In this document: piece by piece, positions 56,942-64,000 of the stretch
Numbering within the stretch: the stretch's first letter is position 1
Layout of the letters: each line of letters opens with the position of its first letter
Origin: Owenia fusiformis
Taxonomy: Eukaryota > Annelida > Polychaeta > Sabellida > Oweniidae
Direction: 5' to 3'
DNA length: 64,000 nt
Assembly (NCBI GenBank): GCA_903813345.2
Contig: CAIIXF020000004.1
Span: 16,603,513 to 16,667,512, forward strand
Program-made: the position numbers and the translations under genes
Notes under the pieces: model-generated
What the model was told of the DNA's origin: nothing
The model's input: the letters and a program-made list of their open reading frames with translations, nothing else
Databases searched by the model: none

Positions 56942-58258
56942 TTAGGCTCCTGAACTTGTGTCAGTCGAATCAACGGTGTAAACACTATTGTTCGATCTTC
57001 GTAATTCCTGTCCTCTTTGATTGCAACATTTAACAAAGAGTGTTTTTCTAACAGTGCGTCTGAACTCCTTATTCCCGAGAGCATATACGAGGGGGTTAAG
57101 AAAACTATTGAACATTCCAAGTAGTATGAGGTAATGACTGATAATAGACCCAAGTCGTTTGCAATTACGTCCACATACCATAACAACTATACAACTGATC
57201 GCGAATGGACCCCATGTAAGTAAAAAACATCCAATGACTAAAGTAAGTGTTTTAAATGCTCTGAACGTCCGTGTCGACACGGGGACAAAACTTAAACGGC
57301 GGTTAAAGTTTGCCGAGGCAGCTGATCGGGGAGGAGGGGCCTCGGCCTCTTGTTCGCTACTGCTGGTTGTGCTTGAACTATCAGAGAAGTTATCACCGTC
57401 GATGTAACCAAGGTCCTGGCTCATCCGCCTGACATCATTATCCTGGTTGTCAAGGATACGTATATGTCGCCTAGCAACGAAAAATATTATCCAGTAGATA
57501 GTTCCTATGACTATAAGAGGAATGAAAATGCCTACGAGAAAGAGTACTCCGAGGTATTCAGGGGGAACTGTATGTGTCAAAACACAGTATAGGTATGACC
57601 TACCCACACGATTCCACCCCATCAACGGTGCAAATCCTAATAAAATCGACTGCGTCCAGATATGGCATAATGCTAAAATTAACTTTAACCTTGACATTTT
57701 CTTGTAGTATGTCAATGGATGTTTGACAGCAATGTATCTATCCACCGCTATCCACATCATTGATGTGATTGACGCGCACACCGTCGTTGCGATCAGTCCG
57801 AGTCTAAATAAACACAATTCTCTCGAGATCGTCGAGGTCATAAATCCCTTAGCGATGCAGACGAACCCAAGAATTAGATCACTTATCGCAAGATTCAAGG
57901 TAAATGTGTATCCAGGGTAACGCACCTTCCTGGTTACGATAAAGAAGCCTATGACGATCATATTTGCAATGATGATGAGGATCCCAAGGGGAATACTGAC
58001 GAGAGTTTTAATACGGTCCCCGATGATGAGGCTCTTAGGGGGTGCCATTAAATCTGAAAGGTTACCAATAAACCAAGAAGAGTTCAGGATCTCTGAAAGT
58101 CGTATGACACCTGTGATTGTTTCGTTTATTCTATCAATATCTGTTCGATTCAATCTGGCCATATTCAGATTATCAAATGTCAAACTATCCATCATATCCA
58201 TGTCAACTGAAGAACTCTCGAAAACATTTATATCCATATTTGTATAGTCGAAATCCAT
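56942..58258 (-). CDS. Rhodopsin-family GPCR, GPR119/MECA-like, 438 aa, intronless
   Basis: A seven-helix plasma-membrane receptor, presumably coupling to G proteins; the ligand is unknown. The extracellular N-terminus has four N-glycosylation sequons (N37, N45, N59, N66). TM1 is about 84-109 with N99; TM2 has NLAISDL (122-128). TM3 has the conserved Cys149 and DRY at 173-175, and a partner Cys225 lies in loop 2. TM5 is about 236-262. Loop 3 is long, acidic and Ser-rich (263-332). TM6 has CFLLTWGPF and TM7 has NPLVY (388-392). Cys411-Cys412 are possible palmitoylation sites. TM2, TM6 and TM7 wording resembles GPR119 and the melanocortin/EDG/cannabinoid/adenosine group. The ATG is the first of the frame and the length is normal. 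Single-exon coding is common in this family. Confidence 0.93.
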   Translation of the reverse strand: MDFDYTNMDINVFESSSVDMDMMDSLTFDNLNMARLNRTDIDRINETITGVIRLSEILNSSWFIGNLSDLMAPPKSLIIGDRIKTLVSIPLGILIIIANMIVIGFFIVTRKVRYPGYTFTLNLAISDLILGFVCIAKGFMTSTISRELCLFRLGLIATTVCASITSMMWIAVDRYIAVKHPLTYYKKMSRLKLILALCHIWTQSILLGFAPLMGWNRVGRSYLYCVLTHTVPPEYLGVLFLVGIFIPLIVIGTIYWIIFFVARRHIRILDNQDNDVRRMSQDLGYIDGDNFSDSSSTTSSSEQEAEAPPPRSAASANFNRRLSFVPVSTRTFRAFKTLTLVIGCFLLTWGPFAISCIVVMVCGRNCKRLGSIISHYLILLGMFNSFLNPLVYALGNKEFRRTVRKTLFVKCCNQRGQELRRSNNSVYTVDSTDTSSGA

Positions 58259-60075
58259 ATTTTTTAATTCTTACTTGTTGATTCTTTAAAAACTTTGTTT
58301 CAATAGTTTTCGGAATGTTTCATCCTTACAAATATTCCTCGATTGTTAATGCTTCAAGTACAACTGTATCTGATATGAGTGAATTACTTTTATATATTAT
58401 ACGTATAGAGTGACGTTCCTCACGCGTCTAAATGTGTGTATCAACTATAGCTACTGTAGTTATGCATGTTTTATCAAACAATCTATTCATCTAACGTTTA
58501 TCATCATACATTTTGTCAGATTGATGACTGGGCAAGTTCACGATGATCTATTAACTAGGTTAACAAGGACTGGTGTGTATTGCAGGTGAATCATATCAAT
58601 TATGCTTATCCTTTGTCTTATTATGTTCCTAAGTCCGTTTCCAATTGATTTTTTGTTCCTGGGTACGTTTCAATTAATTGTGACGTTTATTGATCATGTT
58701 TAAAATAGGTCACGAGACTTTAAAGTGCTTTTAGTTCATATGTGATCTAGGGCCAACGTATAACATATTATATGTCATGTTGTATATCTTGATACACTAT
58801 AAAGCTGTATACAACTTGCGGATATTTCTCACGTCGAGTTTATGCACTTTTAAAACTGTAATGTAATAATACTTCACAATTTATTGTTTCCGTCGTTATT
58901 CCGATTTTGTAAGTTTTTCGTATTTTTACTTTGTAAATTATTAAGCAGTTCATACGATCCACTTATCTTGTATATGATAAATCTATTTTAATATAGACCA
59001 ATGTCAACTACTAAACATAAGTTTTTGATATGATGGATAGAGTATGTACAAGATACTAGAATGATAAAGTTATATTATTAACGTGCTTGTGTGTTCAGTG
59101 TTTGTTTGTAATTGTTTGTTTGATTTCGACAGATGATGATGAGCAATACATTGACCTTATGATATGCTCCCTCGAAAAGACACCTTCATACGCTTTTGAT
59201 ATCTTTTGAATTGACCAATGCTATAATCGATCACTAATATAAATTCTGATTGATTGAATAATTACATTACGATACATTTTAATGACATCTTGATATACTA
59301 TTGTACTCGAAATTATTGGAAAGCTGTTAATAAACTAGATTGATATACAGTTGACTTGTTTGTCTCTAATATAAGAACATATGACCTTGTTTGTTTGTAT
59401 GTTTGTCTTCTCACTTGTTTGCTTGCTTGTTTTCAGTAGTCATTCTATCACAAAGTAAAATTTAATTCTTTACACGACGACCATAACATTTTCCCTGGAC
59501 CAAGGGAGACTAGGTTAATGGCATGGGAACTGGCTTTTGGCTAAGGGTATTCTCCTTCGGAACGTAATGGACAAAGGAGGAAATAATTGTTCTGGGATGT
59601 GACTTCTCAATCGACCGACCAACTAACAATATTTATGTCTTAATATTTTTTCTGAGGTTCATAAAAAGGTGTTCAGATAGAGAAATCATATTCTAGCTAT
59701 ATGTCCCTGTGATCCCCCACTACACCCCCCTCCATCTTTGTGAGAAGGTATGTAGTCAAATAGCGGGAGGGGAGGGGGTCACAGGAGCTTGTAGCTAGAC
59801 TACAGAAGTCACGTATCAGAACGGAGTCAGGATCTAAAAAAGGCGGATTTGTGCTGTATGGCACGTGATGAAAAACATAATATAATCTAAATCATGATAT
59901 AAGGACAATGTTTATCGCTTTTATTTCAATTAGGTCAATATATTTATTTAATATATATTTGGATGTTGATCCTGGCGGGAGCCCAGTGCACATAAATTAT
60001 TCTCAAGTGGTTGAAAATCATAAATCATAGAAAATAAATAAATTGTGGCTGGTAGTTAATACAGGGAGTGGGAGT
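58259..60075. other. 5' flank of the GPCR gene, non-coding
   Basis: No gene seen. A weak inverted pair near 59695-59795 joins TATGTCCCTGTGATCCCCC and GGGGGTCACAGGAGC around purine-rich sequence (GGGAGGGGAGGGGG). That G-rich part could form a G-quadruplex. No promoter element for the GPCR can be assigned with confidence. Confidence 0.5.
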
Positions 60076-62996
60076 TATAGGCGATCAGCCTGGGGGGTTG
60101 GTCGGTACCAAATCAGGGGAATAATGACCATGGTGATTTTTGGGAAGGTCTAGACCCCTAGAGTAAGAAAATATGTGATAGCATTGCAGAAGTGGTAGCT
60201 TAATAGGTGTTATCACCCATTTTTCAAAATGGCCGCCGGTGCGCTTGCTACCAAATAAAAGAAGTTATATTTAAGCATACTGAGAGGCAAAATCAGTGAT
60301 TTTTGGGTCTAATTCTGGGTTTTAGGGGTCAATGATTTGAGTTATGCCTAAATCCAAGTCATCAAAACATTAATTTATATGAAAATCCAAGATGGCCGCC
60401 AAATTTGGTTCAAAAACAAATATGTTCTAATGATACAAGCTCAAAAACGTTTCAACATGATTTTGAAGAGTTTTAGAAGAGGTTTTAGAGTCTAAAGATT
60501 TTATTCATGTCTAAAGCAATGTCATCAAAGGATTACTTTATATTGAAATCCAAGATGGCCGCAAAATAGGTGCCAAAACGAATATGTCATTACAGTATTG
60601 ATATACATGTAAGCTCAAGGAACAGATAAAAAGCAATTTTGTAGACAATGAAAGGGTTTAGGGGTCAAGGATTTCATTTATGCCTCATTTAAGTCAAGTC
60701 AGCAAAGAGTTGCTTTATATGGAAATCCAAGATGGCCACAAAAATGAAAATGTAACTACATGTATCGATATTTAGCTCAAAGAACAGATAAAACTTAATT
60801 TTGTAGACCATGAAAGTGTTTGGGGATCAATGATTTTATTGTCTTAGTCATCAAAGAATAACTTGATGTGGAAATCGAAGATGGCTGCCAAAATGAATAT
60901 GTTACTATTAATACATGTTCAAAGTGATTTTGGAGACCATGTCTAGGTTTCAATGGTCGAGAACTTTAATTATGTCTGCAACTTAGTCATCAAATAATTC
61001 TTTTATTTGGATATTCAGGGTGGCAACCAAAATGGCTGCCAAAAGAATAAGTAATTTTGGAATACATTTATTTGAATATCCAAGATGGCCCTGATGGGAT
61101 GTACCATCTCAATTGTACCCTCTTCATCGCAGCAATGAACTGGATTGTGAACAAAGAAGAGTCCAAGTAAAGAGGTCTCAAAGTGAATGATGACACAAAA
61201 CATCCTTCTTGCCAAGCCTTTATGGACATCATCACTGTTATGACCTAGTCATTCTCTGGAGCACAACGGATTCTAAGCTGCCTCGAGATGATGGCCAATT
61301 GGGCATGTATCTAGTGCAATCCAAGGAATCTTTTCAGCTGAATGGTATACAAAGGAAGCTAATGTGCAATTTTTCATACTATCGATGATGAGAGAATTGA
61401 ATCTTGGGAAATATTTCGATGAGTTTCTTAAAGATATCAATAGCATCTGTGAGAACTAGAAAAATGAATGAAAGCTATTGACCTTAGCCATGTAGGGAGT
61501 TGGTTCAAAGTCTCATGCGTTCAGTTTTTTGTTATTCTCCTATGGCTTTTCCAACTATGTAACTTCCATTACAACAACAGAGGCTGAGGAGAAAGAGCAA
61601 CATCAACAGGGTAAGAAGGGGTGACTTGCAAAGGTTACGTGGGAGTAGATAGGCAACTTTGGTTCCAATAGTCTCAAACAAACACACACCCAAAAAAGGT
61701 TAATAAGTATTTTAGCACTCTGGGAATCAGCTCTTGACAATGGACCAAGTTAAATTTTGGTGTATCTTGAAAGCTCTAATTCCAAGAAAAAAGAAAAAGA
61801 GAAAAACAAAGAAAATGAAAAAAACAAAAACAAAGACAAAAACGAAAACAACACTGAACACTGAAAAATATAGAGGTTATAACAGATAAAGAGAGAAATA
61901 AGCTAGAAAATAGGAAAAACGTAACCAACAGCCAATTTGGCCGCGATTTTGGCAGCCATCTTTGATTTTCATCAAGACAACAATTTAACAATTAGAGTAA
62001 AGAGAAAAAATGTCAATGGTAACTGAAATCTTCAATCTCTAGATCCTAGTTAACTAGTCAAAGATACTACAATCACTTGCCAACATCCTCTGTTAATGCT
62101 TATAGATATACATGTATGTACTTGTAAATATTCATTTTGGCAGCCATTTTGGTGACCATTTTGGATTTTAATATGAGGAAAGGTTAAGATGACTTTGGTT
62201 AAGGCTAAATTGAAACCATTTTCCCCTGAAACCTAGTTTCAGATATCTATTACGTACATTACTTTTCTAACTTTTCTATGTGCATATAAATTCATTTTAG
62301 CAGCCATATGTTTGGCCATTTTGGCAGCCATTTCAAATTTCTATATAAAAGTATTCTTTGATCACTTAGATTTATCCATGGATGGAATCTGTATTAACCT
62401 CTAAAGCCCTATCATGGTCTGCAAAAGCACTTTTTAACTGTTCTTTGAGTTTATATAAATACTTTACATATTCATTTTGGCACCCATTTTGGTGGCCATC
62501 TTGGAATTTCATATAGAGGATTTCTATTATTATTTTTTTTAGCCACAAATAAAATCCCCAGCCTCTTAAACCTATTCATGGTCTCCAAAGTCACTTTTTA
62601 ACCGTTCTTTGAGCTTTTTCTAGCTTATATCAATAGTAACATATTTGTTTTGAGACCCATTTTGGTGGCCATCTTGGATTTCCATATAAAGCAACTTTTT
62701 GATGACTTAGATTTTGACATAAATGAAATCCTTGACCCCTAAAACCCAGAAATAGACCTCAAAATCACTGTTTTTGCCTCTCATTATACTAAGATAGGAT
62801 TTCTTTTATTTGATAAAAAGCGCAATAGCAGCCATTTTGAAAAATGGGAGATAACACCCATAAGCTACCACTCCTGCAATGCTATCACATATTTTCTTAC
62901 TCTGGGGGTATTTACCTTGCCAAAAATCACTATGAGCATTATTCCCCTAACTTGGTACCGATAACCTAAATTTTGGGGTGAAGCTGATGGCCTATT
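60076..62996. mobile_element. Large foldback element, 2.9 kb, with internal repeats
   Basis: The left arm (about 60076-61110) pairs with the right arm (about 61930-62996). Outer ends share TAGGC.ATCAGC and GGTACC, followed by AGGGGAATAAT and its reverse. Each arm consists of several degenerate units of about 170-190 bp containing AAATCCAAGATGGCCGCCAA (or its complement) and TCAAAGAACAGATAAAA. The centre includes a purine-rich A tract (61773-61860). No transposase. The repeated AAGATGGCC resembles a YY1 site. Confidence 0.85.
61773..61860 (+). repeat. Purine-rich (AAAAG/AAAAC)n tract
   Basis: A strongly strand-biased A-rich run with G or C interruptions, nearly free of T. The opposite-strand Phe/Ser/Leu-rich frame (61776-61991) is its by-product. 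Confidence 0.85.
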
Positions 62997-63202
62997 AGGG
63001 ATGGGTATCTCAAATCTAGCTAATACCCTTTTTGTCCAACTTTCTTTCTTCCGTCGTCTTACATTTTAACGCATATCGTTTAGCAAATCGAACGCTCGTT
63101 GCTGGTGTTGCTCACCGTTTAGTATAACCCCGGAATTATACTCAAGGGTTCACAGGTTTGAGGTCGTTGTGTAAACACCTCTGCCCTGTTTATGTAAAGC
63201 CT

Positions 63203-63332
63203 GGGTCACATTTGCTCCGATTCATCGGCCGTCGCCCTGCCGATTGAGTGTTCTGTTCAAAATTGTATTCAGTTTGAAACAAAATGCTCAATCGCCCGGG
63301 CGCCGGCCGATGAATCGCAGCAAATGTGACCA
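63203..63332. repeat. Palindromic MITE-like element, copy 3
   Basis: GGGTCACATTTGCTCCGATT and AATCGCAGCAAATGTGACC are inverted, with CATCGGCCG/CGGCCGATG inside. The AT-rich core holds TGTTCAAAATTGTATTCA. One of the two most complete copies. Confidence 0.88.
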
Positions 63333-63356
63333 CGGTATAACAATAGTATAGTATAC

Positions 63357-63433
63357 AATTATTGACCTCTCCAGAGGTTTACAGTCGAAGGATATAATTT
63401 TGACAGTAAACCGAATGGAGAGGTCTATAATTG
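63357..63433. repeat. Small inverted repeat at the 3' end of the terminal ORF
   Basis: ATTGACCTCTCC and GGAGAGGTCTATAAT face each other across 43 bp, with an inner pair GGTTTAC/GTAAACC. It overlaps the stop codon of the - strand ORF at 63425. Confidence 0.7.
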
Positions 63434-63730
63434 TTTTGTTAGTCCGAAGAATATCTTAGATTTTTCTGACCCTTGAAGTTGACTTGAAGTTGGATCCAGA
63501 CCCTCGAGACGTTCATGTTGTATTTCAAACACAATATTCCTTACATCACTTAATGGAGTCAAATTACTCTCCTGGGCGAAGTCCACTAAAAGCTTTGTAC
63601 AAAGTTTTAGATTTTTCTTCGTATTTTGACTGTCTGTACTCTCTAAGAGACTAATAATATCCTCATCTTCAACATTTTTGAAACGGCTAGTGCTAGCGGC
63701 GGCCATTTTATCGTCTGATAATGACGTCAT
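63425..63730 (-). CDS. Short ORF, Crypton/DUF3504-like N-terminal fragment, 101 aa
   Basis: The segment SRFKNVEDEDIISLLESTDS followed by QNTKKNLKL resembles the helical N-terminal part that precedes tyrosine-recombinase-like (Crypton-derived) domains in animal genomes. There s-x-N-T-K-K is a recurring phrase. The catalytic region is absent and the frame stops in an inverted repeat. It may be a truncated domesticated gene, a first exon, or a repeat fragment. Two starts are possible: the first ATG overlaps a CRE site, and the second (MAAAS, AAAATGGCC) has better context. Function not assigned. Confidence 0.45.
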   Translation of the reverse strand: MTSLSDDKMAAASTSRFKNVEDEDIISLLESTDSQNTKKNLKLCTKLLVDFAQESNLTPLSDVRNIVFEIQHERLEGLDPTSSQLQGSEKSKIFFGLTKQL

Positions 63731-63820
63731 TTTAGTGGAATGCTGGGAATATTATTCACCGGCAATGCATTGCGCGGTGTACAGTTAAAATTATTCACCG
63801 CTCGTTGACCAATCAAAATC
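63711..63820 (-). promoter_or_regulatory. Promoter-like cluster upstream of the terminal ORF
   Basis: On the - strand, reading toward the ORF, there is a CCAAT box (ATTGG, 63809-63813) and ATTCCCAGCATTCC (63737-63750), which resembles the ZNF143/STAF core. Next come a perfect CRE TGACGTCA (63722-63729) and ATGGCCGCC (YY1-like, at the second ATG). Each motif is short; the ordered cluster in a GC-richer patch is what makes it noteworthy. Confidence 0.45.
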
Positions 63821-63870
63821 GAGTATTTCAACTGAGGTACTAACAATATAGATTGTCACACATTTAATGC

Positions 63871-63999
63871 CTTGGTCACATTTGCTTCGATTTCCACTAC
63901 GGCGCCCGTGAGTAATTTGTTCAAAATAGAATACAATATTGAACAAAACACTCAATCGGCCGGGCGCCGGCCGATGGATCGGGGCATATGTGACCAAGA
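63871..63999. repeat. Palindromic MITE-like element, copy 4
   Basis: Ends CTTGGTCACATTTGCTTCG and GGGGCATATGTGACCAAG, with ATTTCCACTACGGCGCCCG and TCAATCGGCCGGGCGCCGG inside. It abuts the window edge, so its outer boundary is uncertain. Confidence 0.85.
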
Positions 64000-64000
64000 C

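Noticed and set aside
57159-58247. + strand frames opposite the GPCR
   Set aside because: Shadows of the receptor coding sequence.

Overview
This is a window of a large, AT-rich, repeat-dense animal genome. The evidence is intron-split genes with GT-AG junctions, a family A GPCR, a non-LTR retrotransposon with L1-like ORF1 and endonuclease-reverse transcriptase ORF2, Tc1/mariner remnants, and many inverted-repeat (foldback) elements. No bacterial operon, CRISPR or phage feature is present. The retroelement types and the SLC5 and MECA-like GPCR genes suit an invertebrate deuterostome or lophotrochozoan, but the sequence alone does not fix the species.

Host genes are few. A sodium/solute symporter gene of the SLC5 family (closest in style to the SLC5A8/A12/A6 monocarboxylate/vitamin group) runs on the + strand from 26395 to 36244. 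I could assemble 13 exons with consistent phases, ending in a clear C-terminal tail and stop. Its 5' exons are not found, and exons for roughly 90 residues (late membrane helices) appear to be missing where a duplicated repeat sits (34815-35456). One intron carries a 4 x 75 bp tandem repeat that copies the 3' splice site of the next exon; another holds about 2.3 kb of 65 bp satellite. An intronless rhodopsin-family GPCR of 438 aa lies on the - strand at 56942-58258. A short - strand ORF with promoter-like sequence upstream lies at 63425-63730.

Region by region: 1-5.3 kb is mostly unassigned AT-rich DNA with a CTGCC/CTGTC minisatellite and a mariner-like relic. From 5.3 to 21.5 kb there is a very large foldback: 1.35 kb arms, each with a tRNA-like segment, surround a 6 kb centre that holds a decayed Tc1/mariner element and smaller hairpins. 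The right arm is split by an apparently complete 7.5 kb non-LTR retrotransposon (13511-21047) with a 10 bp target-site duplication and two intact ORFs. 21.5-26.4 kb is sparse, with a direct-repeat cluster rich in TCAAGGTCA. 26.4-36.2 kb is the SLC5 gene, with a further foldback broken by a 5'-truncated retroelement (27327-28639, 8 bp TSD). 36.9-51.4 kb is a second giant foldback: arms at about 38.4-39.2 and 50.7-51.4 kb each carry eleven copies of the palindrome TATAGAAATTTCTATA. Inside it are a 2.1 kb element with 9 bp TSDs (42781-44902), a near-perfect 382 bp palindrome with 5 bp TSDs and CAC ends (45039-45420), and several hairpins. 53-57 kb has two inverted copies of another hairpin family and a 40 bp satellite. 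60.1-63.0 kb is a 2.9 kb foldback with internal repeats, followed by two copies of a palindromic MITE-like family that also occurs at 11.4 and 40.4 kb.

The dominant theme is nested insertion: retroelements with target-site duplications landing in arms of foldback elements, and repeats reshaping the introns of a transporter gene. The most distinctive signals are the paired 11-copy palindrome arrays and the tandemly multiplied splice acceptor.
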